The position numbers were made by a program, and so were the translations under genes. The notes beneath the pieces are model-generated. The model ran no database searches. It saw only the letters and a list, made by a program, of their open reading frames with translations, and was not told the DNA's origin. A DNA stretch of 64,000 nt from Alphaproteobacteria bacterium (GTDB taxonomy: Bacteria; Pseudomonadota; Alphaproteobacteria; Caulobacterales; Hyphomonadaceae). Shown here piece by piece: positions 7,834 through 18,200 of the stretch (its first letter is position 1; each line of letters begins with the position of its first letter). The stretch lies in the NCBI GenBank assembly GCA_018222605.1, contig JAAEZZ010000002.1:310001-374000 (forward strand). The letters are read 5' to 3'.

Positions 7834-9381
7834 TTGGAAGAAGATGGTGTCATCTATCAGAAGTGCGTCACCGGCGGCGATGGAGAACTCTATTGCCGTC
7901 CGGTCGAGGCCGTGGAAGCAACGGATCAGGTCACCGCGCCTGCCGAAGATATACTTCCGCCCGTAGAGGACATCGTCAATCCAATCCTCAAATGGCTTGA
8001 GCCAGTTCGCCCGTTTCTGGATGATCCGGCGAGCTGGCTCCAGACCAAGGCGCAACAGCCTGAAATTCTCTACCCCATAGCCATCCAACTCGCCTGCATC
8101 ATTGCGGCGCTGTCGCTGGGCGCGCTGCTGACCCCTCTGGTCAAGCGCGCGGTGACCGTCACCCTGCGCCGCTTCGTGGAGCCGCCACGCCGGGAAGGCC
8201 TGGACGTTCTGCAAAAGGCCGTGCGGCCGGCCATGTGGTCCATCATGCTGGCCTTGGCAGTATCTCTGCTGGGAACCATTGATCACCCGCTCATCCTTGT
8301 CCGGACGGCCCTGTCGCTTTCCATTGCCTGGCTCGTGATCCGCGTCTCCCTGAGTTTCCTGCCGGAAGAACTGCGCGGCTTTGCCTCTGTCCTGACCTGG
8401 ACCTTTGCGATCTTCTTTGCCTTGGGCGTCTTGCCGGATGTTATCAACTGGCTGTCCGGCATCGGCCCGCCCTTTGGCGAGCGGCGGATCAGCCCGGTCT
8501 TCATTTTTCAGGCCATCATGACTGCAGCCGTGCTGCTATTCGTGGCCAACCGCGCCGCCAAGTCGATGAAGAAACGGGTCAATCACCTGCCCAAGGTGGA
8601 ACCCTCCATCCGCATCCTGATCGGCAATGCCATCCAGATTGTGTTCCTCGTCGCGGCTGTGCTGCTGACGCTGGCCGGGCTCGGCATCCCCCTCGGCGCG
8701 CTGACGGTCATCTCCGGTGCCATCGGTCTCGGCTTTGCCTTCGGCATGCAGAAAGTCGTCTCGAACTTCGTCTCGGGCATCGTGCTTTTGTCGGAACGCT
8801 CCATCAAGCCGCAGGACGTGATCGAAGTGGGCGAGACATTTGGCGTCGTGGAGTCGCTTGGCCTTCGCTACACCTCCATCACCACTCAGGAAGGCAAGGA
8901 ATTCCTGATCCCGAACGAAAAGCTGATGACCGATACGGTGATCAATTGGAGCTTTTCGAACAAGCGCGTGCGCATCCATAAGGAGTTGCGCATCGACTAT
9001 ACGTCAGACCTTGAGGAAGCGATCAATATCGTCATCGAGGCGGCCAAATCGACAGACCGCGTAATCAGCTGGCCCAGCCCGAATTGTCTCGTGAAGGATT
9101 TCACCGATGAGTGCATCGTGCTGGAAATGCGCTTCTGGATTGTGGACCCGCAAAACGGCACCGCCAATGTCGCCTCGAACATTCTGCGGGAAGTCTGGAA
9201 GCGCTTTACCGAGAATGGCATGTCCGTGCCGCTGCGCCGCAAGGAGCTGTATATCGAGCCGGACTCATCTCTGAAGGTGGAGATCGCGAGGCCGAAACGC
9301 ACCGCCTCACAACAGCCTGATCCCGAACCTGCGACCGAACCAGGCACAGAGACCGACCAGGAAGAAGACGACAAGGCTTGA
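7834..9381 (+). CDS. MscS-family mechanosensitive ion channel
   Basis: 515-residue membrane channel that opens on membrane tension to release osmolytes. An acidic extracytoplasmic N-terminus (about 1-70) precedes several hydrophobic helices, then the family core: a glycine- and alanine-rich pore helix GAIGLGFAFGMQKVVSNFVSG (read about 289-309), IKPQDVIEVGETFGVVESLG, and IPNEKLMTDTVINWS. The C-terminus ends with a Pro/Glu/Asp-rich tail (PDPEPATEPGTETDQEEDD). The start is TTG: no ATG fits, and GGAG lies six bases before it, 16 bases after the SDR stop, so the two genes are probably co-transcribed. Confidence 0.92.
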   Translation: MEEDGVIYQKCVTGGDGELYCRPVEAVEATDQVTAPAEDILPPVEDIVNPILKWLEPVRPFLDDPASWLQTKAQQPEILYPIAIQLACIIAALSLGALLTPLVKRAVTVTLRRFVEPPRREGLDVLQKAVRPAMWSIMLALAVSLLGTIDHPLILVRTALSLSIAWLVIRVSLSFLPEELRGFASVLTWTFAIFFALGVLPDVINWLSGIGPPFGERRISPVFIFQAIMTAAVLLFVANRAAKSMKKRVNHLPKVEPSIRILIGNAIQIVFLVAAVLLTLAGLGIPLGALTVISGAIGLGFAFGMQKVVSNFVSGIVLLSERSIKPQDVIEVGETFGVVESLGLRYTSITTQEGKEFLIPNEKLMTDTVINWSFSNKRVRIHKELRIDYTSDLEEAINIVIEAAKSTDRVISWPSPNCLVKDFTDECIVLEMRFWIVDPQNGTANVASNILREVWKRFTENGMSVPLRRKELYIEPDSSLKVEIARPKRTASQQPDPEPATEPGTETDQEEDDKA

Positions 9382-9403
9382 AGCCTCTGCCCCTACGGAC
9401 GCC

Positions 9404-10471
9404 TCAGAATTCCGGCGTGTCGTCATCCGGTTCCGGCTCAGTCAGGCCTTCCCCTTCGATGTCGCGGGGGCGTAGCTCAACCGGGCCGCCATCCATGGCT
9501 TCCGATTGCGCCGCTTCTGCTTCTGGTGACAGGGGCTCTGGCTCTTCATCCGTAACAACCGGCTCATCGGACGCTTCGCCAAACCGCTCCTGCGCACCTT
9601 CCAGGAAGGTGTCGAAGTCATCTCCGCCAGCGGCATCACGCTCCGGCACCATATCCGCCGGCTGATCGGAGATTTCATCAGATTCCGGACCGGTTTCCGG
9701 TGCCGCTGGCAAATCGGGTAAAGGCTCCGGCTCAGGAGCTGGCTGGTTCTGGGGCGGTTGCGACGGTGCGGGCTGAGGCTCTGAAGCGCCCAGCACACAG
9801 GCGGCGAGGCCCTGACTGCGCACCACGCGCATGCGCGCCTGCAGCGTGCCGGCCCGGCGGCTCACATATGGCCCCGGCGGATCGACCCGCCATTTGTTCG
9901 GGCTCGGCAGAACGGCTGCCAGCAAGGCTGCCTCACGCTCGGTCAGGTCCGCTGCGGATTTGCCAAAGCGTGCCTGCGCGGCTGCTTCAGCGCCAAACAG
10001 GCCATCGCCCCATTCGGCAACATTCAGATAGACTTCCATGACCCGCGCCTTGCCCCAGAACTGGTCAATGAAAACGCCCATCCACATGTCGCCCAGCTTG
10101 CGCGGCACACCGCCACCATTCCATAGGAAGACATTCTTCGCCGTCTGCTGCGTGATCGTGGAGGCTCCGCGCGTGCCCTTACCTTCGCGGCGCTCTTCAA
10201 GAGCTTTCTCGATGGCTTCCATATCGATGCCGTCGTGCCCGCAAAATCGCGTATCTTCTGCGGCGATCACGGCACGGACAAGATGCGGCGAAATCCGGCT
10301 GAGCGGTACGGCATCCCGCCGCACTGTCTCTCCGCCTGCGGCACGCTGCATCATCAGCACAGTTCCCGGCACCGGCAACCAGATCAGCGCGAGGGCATAG
10401 ACGTGGAACGCAACGAAAATGCCCGCCAATATGCGCGCGGTCCATTTCAGAAAGGTCAGAAACCCGCTCAT
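9404..10471 (-). CDS. mtgA: MtgA-type monofunctional glycosyltransferase with long acidic tail
   Basis: Inner-membrane transglycosylase that polymerises lipid II into glycan strands. After one N-terminal membrane helix (about 5-30) the GT51 motifs appear in order: AVIAAEDTRFCGHDGID (catalytic Glu, about 69-85), GASTITQQTAKNVFLW (about 101-116), KARVMEVYLNVAEWG (about 137-151) and ALLAAVLPSPNKW. The catalytic domain ends near residue 225, where family members normally stop; here about 130 more residues follow, dominated by Pro, Glu and Asp. The ATG at 10,471 shares one base with the queG stop (TGATG), so translation is coupled. Confidence 0.92.
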   Translation of the reverse strand: MSGFLTFLKWTARILAGIFVAFHVYALALIWLPVPGTVLMMQRAAGGETVRRDAVPLSRISPHLVRAVIAAEDTRFCGHDGIDMEAIEKALEERREGKGTRGASTITQQTAKNVFLWNGGGVPRKLGDMWMGVFIDQFWGKARVMEVYLNVAEWGDGLFGAEAAAQARFGKSAADLTEREAALLAAVLPSPNKWRVDPPGPYVSRRAGTLQARMRVVRSQGLAACVLGASEPQPAPSQPPQNQPAPEPEPLPDLPAAPETGPESDEISDQPADMVPERDAAGGDDFDTFLEGAQERFGEASDEPVVTDEEPEPLSPEAEAAQSEAMDGGPVELRPRDIEGEGLTEPEPDDDTPEF

Positions 10472-11583
10472 CAATCCATCATCCATTCGGCCAGAACGCC
10501 TGGATCGGTCTCCCGATCCATCCAGGCCGCCTTTTCTTCAGCAAATCGGGCGGCATCAAGGCGCGCCAGCGCCCACACCGCCGCCCCACGCACAACAGGC
10601 GCCTCATCCTGCAGCAGGGGCAACAGGCTGGAGATCAGCCGCCCCTCCCCCGAATTGCCGATCGCGATGCAGACATTGCGCACAAACCTGTCGCGCCCGA
10701 TCCGCTTGATCGGGCTGCCAGAAAACACTTCCCGAAAATCCGTATCCTCCAGCGCGGCCAGTTCATCTAGTCCCGGCACTTTCAGTTCGGCGCGCGCATG
10801 AAACGCCGCTTCACTGGCTGCCTCGGCGAACTTGTTCCACGGACAGATGGCCAGGCAGTCATCGCAGCCATAGATGCGATTGCCCATAGCCGCACGAAAC
10901 TCCTGCGGAATGGGCCCGGAATGCTCAATCGTGAGATATGAAATGCATCGCCGCGCATCCAGCGTGTAAGGCGCAGGAAACGCGTTTGTCGGGCAGATAT
11001 CCTGACAGGCCCGACAGCTGCCACAATGGTCCGTCTCCGGCGTATCCGGCTCCAGCTTGGCCGCCGTCAGCATCACGCCCAGAAAAAACCAGGAGCCCAG
11101 CTCGCGGCTGACCAGATTGGTATGCTTGCCCTGCCAGCCAAGCCCGGCCTTGTGTGCCAGCGGCTTTTCCATCAGCGGCGCAGTATCGACAAATACTTTA
11201 ACCTCCGCGCCGCTCTCAGCCACGAATTCACGGGCGAGCTGCTTCAGGCGCTTCTTCAGCGTGTCATGATAGTCCCGACCCCGTGCGTATACGGATATAT
11301 TGCCCAGCGTCTTGTGTTGCAGCGTGTCCAGCGGATCATGATCCGGCCCGTAATTCAGCGCGACAACGACGGCTGACTTGGCATCCGGCCACATTGCAGT
11401 GGGTGCCTTGCGCCGCTCCAGCGTGGTTTCCATCCACTCCATGGAGCCGTGATGACCCGCCCCAACAAAGGCTTCCAGCCGTTCCCCTGCCTGCCACGGC
11501 TCATCCGCGCGGGTGATCGCCACCGCATCGAAGCCAAGGGACCGGGCCAGGTCCTTGACGCGTATGTGCAGGGGATCGGGCAA
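10471..11583 (-). CDS. queG: QueG: epoxyqueuosine reductase
   Basis: 370-residue cobalamin- and iron-sulfur-dependent enzyme for the last step of queuosine synthesis in tRNA. Two ferredoxin-like clusters are visible: CGSCRACQDICP (about 182-193) and CDDCLAICPW (about 232-241). The N-terminal cobalamin-binding fold carries AITRADEPW and SMEWM, and the C-terminus has a HEAT-like repeat region (about 295-350) as in the full-length family. The start is TTG at 11,583, just after the GST stop; no ATG gives the conserved N-terminus, and the ribosome site is weak. Forms a GST-queG-mtgA run. Confidence 0.95.
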   Translation of the reverse strand: MPDPLHIRVKDLARSLGFDAVAITRADEPWQAGERLEAFVGAGHHGSMEWMETTLERRKAPTAMWPDAKSAVVVALNYGPDHDPLDTLQHKTLGNISVYARGRDYHDTLKKRLKQLAREFVAESGAEVKVFVDTAPLMEKPLAHKAGLGWQGKHTNLVSRELGSWFFLGVMLTAAKLEPDTPETDHCGSCRACQDICPTNAFPAPYTLDARRCISYLTIEHSGPIPQEFRAAMGNRIYGCDDCLAICPWNKFAEAASEAAFHARAELKVPGLDELAALEDTDFREVFSGSPIKRIGRDRFVRNVCIAIGNSGEGRLISSLLPLLQDEAPVVRGAAVWALARLDAARFAEEKAAWMDRETDPGVLAEWMMD

Positions 11584-11586
11584 AAC

Positions 11587-12261
11587 TCAAAAATCCAAAT
11601 CTGCGTAATGGGCGACCGGGCGCACCGCTTTCAGCCGGTCTGTCAATAGAGGACGGAAACTTGGCCGCGATTTCAGGCGCGCATACCATTCCTTGAGGTC
11701 AGGCACAGCGTCCCATTCCACATCGCCAAAATAGTCATAGGCCGACAAGTGCGCCGCCGCAGCCAGATCTGCCAGAGAGACCTGCCGTCCAGCCAGATAG
11801 CCATTGATCTCGACCATCCCGTTCAGGAAAGTCAGCCGCCCGCGCAGAGCGTGCGCGCCCCGCCGCAGACGCGCCGAGTCCGGCTGGCGGTCCCGCCTCA
11901 CCCATTGCATCACGCGCTCAGTCAGCAGCGTGTCAGTAACTTCCTCACACGCTGCCTCTACCCAGGCCCACAGCCGTCTGGCTTCAGCGCGATCCGCTGC
12001 ACTTTCTGGCAAAAGCGTCGTCCCGTCGCCTGTTTCCGCCAAATGCTCACAGATGGCCCGTGTGCCGCAGGCGAACATGCGCGGCTCTGTATTCAGGTCC
12101 ACAATTGCAGGTGCCACTGCGCCATGCGCAAGCCTGGAAATGTCCGGATGCGGTGACCAGGGTGGGGATTCCAATGTCTCAAACGCCTCTCCCCTTTCGC
12201 CAAGAGCGAGGCGGACCAGCCGGCCAGCCGGATCAAGAGGCCAATGGTAAAGCCGTTTCAT
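11587..12261 (-). CDS. Glutathione S-transferase family protein
   Basis: 224 residues with a thioredoxin-like N-terminal domain (RLYHWPLDPAGRLVRLAL at about 3-20) and an all-helical C-terminal domain. The cis-proline usual before strand 3 is at AVAPAIVD near 50, and the helical ICEHLAET follows, as in the GST fold. The N-terminal residue for glutathione activation is not obvious (no SNS or CP motif), so activity is uncertain; it may bind glutathione or act in a stress role. Three bases separate its stop from the queG start. Confidence 0.85.
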   Translation of the reverse strand: MKRLYHWPLDPAGRLVRLALGERGEAFETLESPPWSPHPDISRLAHGAVAPAIVDLNTEPRMFACGTRAICEHLAETGDGTTLLPESAADRAEARRLWAWVEAACEEVTDTLLTERVMQWVRRDRQPDSARLRRGAHALRGRLTFLNGMVEINGYLAGRQVSLADLAAAAHLSAYDYFGDVEWDAVPDLKEWYARLKSRPSFRPLLTDRLKAVRPVAHYADLDF

Positions 12262-12383
12262 ATTCGGACCATCTCATAACAGGCCTGAAGACGCTGTTAA
12301 ATTCATATGTGCCGGGTACTTTTGGTTTTTTCCGTCTTGTGTTTCAACTGAAAGAATATTCCAGAGACAACAGGATTCTTGAT

Positions 12384-15116
12384 ATGAAATTTTCTCGATT
12401 TGGCGCTACTCTGCTAGGCGCTGCCTCGGTTATTGCCCTTGCTGCCTGCGGAAATGATACGAGCGGTGCCAAGGCCAGCCTGACGCCCACACCGGTCGTT
12501 CAGCCTGTCAGCCAGCAGACACCGCCTGCCGGCCAGCTGCCGGAGGGTGTCACCCCGACAGCTTACCGCCTGGATCTGAAGACAGACCCACGGAAAATAG
12601 GCTTCTCCGGGACGGTAGAGATTGATGTTGACCTCAATGCTCCACACAGCCGGATCTGGCTGCACTCTGTTGATCAGGACATTCTGCTTGCGCAGGCTGT
12701 TCTGGCTGATGGCACAATCATTCCAGCGACCTTTACAGGGGATCAAGCCCCGGGCGGTGTCTCGCGCCTGGACTTTGAAAACCCCCTGCCAGCTGGCAGG
12801 GTGACGCTGGAGCTGGATTATACCGCGCCTTACAATATGGGCCTGGCCGGTCTCTACAAAGCTGTTCAGTCAGACACGGATTATCTGGCGACCCAGATGG
12901 AACCCATCGACGCGCGCCGTATGCTACCCTCTTTTGACGAGCCGCGCTTCAAGACTCCCTGGACCGTAACCGTCACTGTACCGACCGGCATGGCCGTGGT
13001 TGCCAACGGGGCCGAGACAGAAACCGAAGAACTAGGCGACGGCTGGACGCGCCACGCCTTTGCCACCACCCGCCCGATCCAGAGCTATCTGCTGGCGCTT
13101 GCCGTCGGCCCCTATGAGATGGTGACCGGCAATCCTATTCCAGCCACGAAATTGCGCAGCGAGCCTGTCCCGCTTCGCGCCTTCGCGCCAATTGGTAAAA
13201 GCGCAAAGCTGGCAGGCGCCGTCGATATCACCGATGAGATGGTGCTGTGGCAGGAATCCTATTTCGATTACCCCTACCCCTATGGGAAACTGGATCTGAT
13301 CGCCGTTCCGGATTTTGCCTATGGCGCCATGGAAAATGCGGGCGCCATCATCTATCGCGAAGCGGCCCTGCTCATTGATGACCAGACCAGCCTCAGCCAT
13401 CGCCGCGGCATCTATACCACGCATGCACACGAATTGGGCCACCAATGGTTCGGGAACCTCGTCACGCCGAAATGGTGGAACGACATCTGGCTGAATGAAG
13501 CCTTCGCGACATGGATCAGCCTGAAAACCATGAATGGCGTTGACCCGGAAGGCGGTTGGGAACTCGCCCCTATCATGACGGGCCTGACCGCCATGGGGAC
13601 AGACAGCCTGATTACCGCCCGCCAGATCCGCAACCCGATCAATGCCAATGGCGATATTCTGGACGCGTTTGATGCCATCACCTATCGCAAAGGCGGTAGC
13701 GTGCTGAACATGTTCGAGACCTATCTTGGGCAAGACGCCTTCCGGGATGGTATCCGCCTCCACATGCAGCGGTTTGCAGACAGTGTCGCCGATGCGGATG
13801 ACTTCATGCAAAGCCTGGCAGACGGCTCCGGCCAGCCCGGCGTGGTTGATGCATTCACCAGCTATATCAACCAGCCAGGCATTCCTGCACTAGACGTGCA
13901 AGTGACTTGTGAAGCTCCTGACGCCGGGCTCATCACGGTCACGCAGAAACGCTATGCACCGCTCGGCTCGCAAATCGAGGCAGATGCTCAGACCTGGAAC
14001 ATACCCTTCGCGGCACGTGTCAGCAGCCCATCAGGCGATGGCATTGTGAGGCAAATGCTGGTCGGTCAGGCCACGGAGATCCCGCTGGATGGCGCTTGTG
14101 CAGACTGGGTCATGCCCAATGCCGGCGGCACCGGCTATTGGCGGTTCGACACCAACCCTGAAAACCTCGCTGCCCTGACGGAAAACCTCACCACGCTGTC
14201 TGGCGGCGAGCAGATCATGTTCGCAGACGCCCTCGCCTCTGGTTTCAAGGCTGGCAAGATCAGCACACAAAACCTTCTGGATGGGATCGAGGCCACGGTT
14301 GACGGACACCCCTATGCCGTCGCCACAGCAACGGAAATCATTCCCACACTGGACAGCCTACTGGCGGAAGAAGACAAAGCTGGCCTGCATGCTTGGGTAC
14401 AGAGCGTCTTCGGCCCTCTGGCAGACCGTCTGGAATCCCAGCCCGCAACGGCAATGGATCCGAAGGAAATCCTGCTTCGCGATGAGCTGTACAGCCTGCT
14501 GCTGACTTATGGTGATCGCCCGGAGGAGCGGGCTGTTCTGCTGGAACGCGCCAAAGCCTATGTTGGAGTGGACGGAGCGCCGGACCCGAAGGCCATCGCG
14601 CCGGAAGACCTCTCTGCGGCAATGAAGGTTGGCGTGCAGGAAGGCGGACAGGAATTCTATGACGCCGCTCTGGCCTATATGCAAAACTCCACCAACCAGA
14701 CCGAACGCGCGACCATCCTGCGCGCCATCGCAAGCGAGAGCGATGAACGCGGCCTGGCAGACATCATGAAAGCCGTTCAGGGCAATGGCTTTTCAGGAAA
14801 CGAGGTCTACACCGTCATGACCAGCGCGATGTATAATGGAGAGCATCGCGCGACGGCCTGGGGCCTGTTCCAGGCCAGCTTTGACAATATACTTCCGCTG
14901 ATTCCGGAAATCCGTAAGCCTCAGATTGCGGGTATTGTCGGCAGCTTCTGCACAGCAGAGGAAACCGAAGCGGCCCGCGCTTTCTTCGAATCCCATGCCG
15001 CCCAGATCCCCGGCTATGAGCGGTCCCTGGCCCAGGGCGTTGAGCGCAGCCAACTGTGTAGCGCACTGAAGGCAGAGAAAGCCAAAGACGTAAGAGCCGC
15101 TTTCGAAGACAACTGA
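12384..15116 (+). CDS. M1-family zinc aminopeptidase, lipoprotein
   Basis: 910-residue secreted peptidase that trims N-terminal residues from peptides, anchored by lipid: LAAC lipobox near residue 20. The M1 signature set is complete: the exopeptidase motif GAMEN near 314-318, zinc motif HELGH near 351 with the third ligand Glu in NEAFATW about 18 residues on, and a downstream Tyr region at YRKGG. A long helical ERAP-like C-terminal domain follows. The ATG at 12,384 is used because the lipoprotein signal begins there. A terminator hairpin lies at 15,162-15,195, between this gene and the convergent gdh. Confidence 0.95.
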   Translation: MKFSRFGATLLGAASVIALAACGNDTSGAKASLTPTPVVQPVSQQTPPAGQLPEGVTPTAYRLDLKTDPRKIGFSGTVEIDVDLNAPHSRIWLHSVDQDILLAQAVLADGTIIPATFTGDQAPGGVSRLDFENPLPAGRVTLELDYTAPYNMGLAGLYKAVQSDTDYLATQMEPIDARRMLPSFDEPRFKTPWTVTVTVPTGMAVVANGAETETEELGDGWTRHAFATTRPIQSYLLALAVGPYEMVTGNPIPATKLRSEPVPLRAFAPIGKSAKLAGAVDITDEMVLWQESYFDYPYPYGKLDLIAVPDFAYGAMENAGAIIYREAALLIDDQTSLSHRRGIYTTHAHELGHQWFGNLVTPKWWNDIWLNEAFATWISLKTMNGVDPEGGWELAPIMTGLTAMGTDSLITARQIRNPINANGDILDAFDAITYRKGGSVLNMFETYLGQDAFRDGIRLHMQRFADSVADADDFMQSLADGSGQPGVVDAFTSYINQPGIPALDVQVTCEAPDAGLITVTQKRYAPLGSQIEADAQTWNIPFAARVSSPSGDGIVRQMLVGQATEIPLDGACADWVMPNAGGTGYWRFDTNPENLAALTENLTTLSGGEQIMFADALASGFKAGKISTQNLLDGIEATVDGHPYAVATATEIIPTLDSLLAEEDKAGLHAWVQSVFGPLADRLESQPATAMDPKEILLRDELYSLLLTYGDRPEERAVLLERAKAYVGVDGAPDPKAIAPEDLSAAMKVGVQEGGQEFYDAALAYMQNSTNQTERATILRAIASESDERGLADIMKAVQGNGFSGNEVYTVMTSAMYNGEHRATAWGLFQASFDNILPLIPEIRKPQIAGIVGSFCTAEETEAARAFFESHAAQIPGYERSLAQGVERSQLCSALKAEKAKDVRAAFEDN

Positions 15117-15161
15117 TTTTACGCCCTCTGCCCTTCACCGGGCAGGGGCAACCCAACAGAG

Positions 15162-15195
15162 AACGGCGCCCGTCACGAGACAGGCGCCGTTTTTT
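15162..15195 (+). terminator. Intrinsic terminator after the M1 aminopeptidase gene
   Basis: Nine-base inverted repeat AACGGCGCC / GGCGCCGTT (15,162-15,170 and 15,183-15,191) with a 12-base loop, followed by a run of T. It lies 45 bases after the aminopeptidase stop. There is no matching A-run on the left side, so it serves the plus strand best. Confidence 0.85.
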
Positions 15196-15217
15196 GTTTG
15201 TGAACTGAGCCTCTGGT

Positions 15218-18200
15218 TTAGCCGCGCATGAACTGGCGCACCGCATCAGCTGCCAGCGCGAAGCGGGCGAAGGTCCAGGTCCGGTCCTTGCCGAGCGCGG
15301 CCAGCTCCTGCAACAACACCTTACGGGCCTCATTGCGCTCTTCCAGCCACTGATGGGCACCGCCCATATCTAGCGCCTTCTCGGCCGCTTCAGCCTGCAT
15401 GCGGACAAGTTCGGAGATCTGCCGACGCCCGGCCACGCGATCCCAATAGCCGCCCTTCTTCAAACCCTCACGCGCGGAAGACCGAAGACGGTCAATGCGC
15501 AGCTGGTCTCCAATGATGTAGAAGGCTTCGCCTGCTTCTTTCACGCCATAGGGCTTGCCCTCAGCCATATCGACCACAAGCAGACCTTGCGCAAAATGCC
15601 CCATGGCCGATGCCCAGCGCGCCAGATCTTCCGGCGCACCACGCTTCATCAACCCACGGGCTGTCCGCTCGATACGCGCTGCCGGAAATGGCGAATGAAT
15701 GGAGGCGAGCGCTGCCTTGAACTCGTTCAGCGGCGTCTCCGTCTTGGCAACCATCTCGCCGACACGCAGCGTCGGATAGGTACGTGCAAACCAGACAGCA
15801 GCTTCCATCATGGCGCTGGAGGCAAGCAGCCGCAGATCCGTCTGCACCTCAGCCGGGACGGCATTGTCCAGCGCGTCCACTTCCTTCTGGAAGCTGTCGA
15901 AATGCAGGACAGCATGGGCTGCCGCAAGGCCGCGCGTCACGGCGACATTGTCCGCATTCGACACTTCCCTCAGGCGCAGCAACGCAACGGGGCCAGCCAT
16001 GTCGATTACGCGGTTGGCAATGATCGTCGCGATGATCTCCCGCTTCAGTCGGTGATTCTGCATCGCCTCGTCATAGCCATCGATCGGGCTTGGAAAGTAT
16101 CCCTTGAGCACCTGCTCGAAATACGGATCATCCGGAATGTCCGAAGCGACGATATCGTCAAACAGCGTAATCTTGGACCAGGCGAGCAGCACGGCCAGTT
16201 CCGGCCGTGTCAGGGCCTGGCCGTTCTCGGCGCGGACTTTCATCTCTCCCGTATCCGGAAGAACCTCCAGCTCGCGGTTCAGAACGCCCCGCCCTTCCAG
16301 ATAGACCATCAGGCGCTCCAACGCGTCGTGGTCATACGTGGCCGTTGCCTCTGCCAGCGTCAGCGCAAAGGTCTGGTTGTAATTGTGGCGTAGCACCAGC
16401 GCCGCCACATCATCCGTCATCTCGGCCAGCAGCGCATTGCGGTCTTCTGACTTCAGCTGTCCCAGACGAATAGCCTCAGCGGCCAGGATCTTGATGTTCA
16501 CTTCGTGGTCAGAGGAATCGACCCCGGCGGAGTTGTCGATCGCGTCCGTATTCACCCGGCCTCCGGACAGCGCAAACTCGATCCGGGCGGCTTGGGTCAT
16601 GCCCAGATTGGCACCTTCCCCGATGACTTTGACTTTCAAATCATTGGCATCGACACGAATGGCATCATTGGAGCGATCGCCCGCATGGGCATGGCTCTCA
16701 TGTGCCGCCTTCACATAGGTGCCGATCCCGCCAAACCAGAGTAGGTCTGCCTGAGACTTCAACAGCGCATGGATCAGTTCATCCGGTGTCACGGCATCCT
16801 TGGCGAGCCCAGTCAGCGCCTTTATCTGGTCTGTCAGGTGGATCGACTTCGCACTCCGCTCGAAGACACCACCGCCTTCAGAGATAAGCGACATATCATA
16901 ATCGGCCCAGCTGGAGCCCTGCTTGTTGAACAGGCGCTCGCGCTCAGAAAGGTTCCGCGCCGCATCATCCGGCTCCGGATCAATGAATATATGCATGTGG
17001 TTGAACGCGGCCACCAGACGGATCTCCGGCGATAGCAACATGCCATTACCGAACACGTCTCCACTCATGTCTCCCACTCCGATCACCGTGAACGGCTCGG
17101 TCTGGATATCGCGGCCCACCTCGCGGAAGTGGCGCTTGACCGCCTCCCAACCGCCGCGGGCCGTGATGCCCATCTTCTTGTGGTCATAGCCTGCAGAGCC
17201 ACCTGAGGCGAAGGCATCGCCCAGCCAATGGCCCATCTCTTCGCTGATCGCATTGGCAGTGTCAGAGAAGGTCGCCGTGCCCTTGTCAGCCGCCACGACC
17301 AGATACGGGTCTTCCCCGTCCCAAATCACGGTATTAGCCGGGTGCACCACATCGCCGTGCACCAGATTATCCGTCAGCCCCAGCAGGGAGCGGATGAATT
17401 CCTTGTACGCATCGCGCCCGCTTTCGAACCAGGCATTGCGGTCCGACCGGTCGGCCAGCTGTTTGGGATAAAACCCACCCTTGGATCCGACCGGCACGAT
17501 CACGGCATTCTTCACCTGCTGGGCCTTCACGAGGCCCAGAACTTCGGTGCGATAATCAGACGCCCGGTCAGACCAGCGCAGGCCACCGCGAGCAACCGGT
17601 CCGAAGCGAAGGTGCACACCTTCCACTTGCGGACTGGACATGAAGATTTCGCGGTACGGCTTCGGCTCTGGTAAATCCTCCACCTCACGGCTGGCAATCT
17701 TCAAGCTGATGAAATCATGCGCCGCGCCATCTTCCCGCGTCTGATAGTAATTCGTCCGCTGCACGGCCGGGATCAGATCGGCGAGACGGCGCAGAACCTG
17801 GTCATCCGCCAAGGCAGAGACGCTGCGCAGGGCATCTTCAATATCCCCTCTCAGCGCTTTTGCCTTCTCGGCGCGCGCCTCAAGCGTCAGGTCCAGAGAC
17901 GGGTCAAACCGGACATCGAACATATCCAGCAACAAGCGCGCAATCTCAGGATGGCTGGCAAGCGCCGTCTCCTGAACATCCTGTGGCTGCTCCATGCCGC
18001 TCTGGCGGCGATAGCCTGCCAGTGTGCGGATCAGCGCCGCTTCGCGCCAGTTCATTCCGGCAGACAAGACCAGACGGTTGAACCCATCATTCTCCGCACG
18101 TCCCCCCCAGACCGAGACAAAGGCATCTTCCAGCGCGTTGCGAATATCCTCGATCAGCAAGGGTGCGCCAGAGGCCGTCCGCATGGACAGATCATGGATC

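Noticed and set aside
6883-8286. 467-codon minus-strand frame opposite the SDR and MscS genes
   Set aside because: Shadow of two well-supported genes; no recognisable motif.
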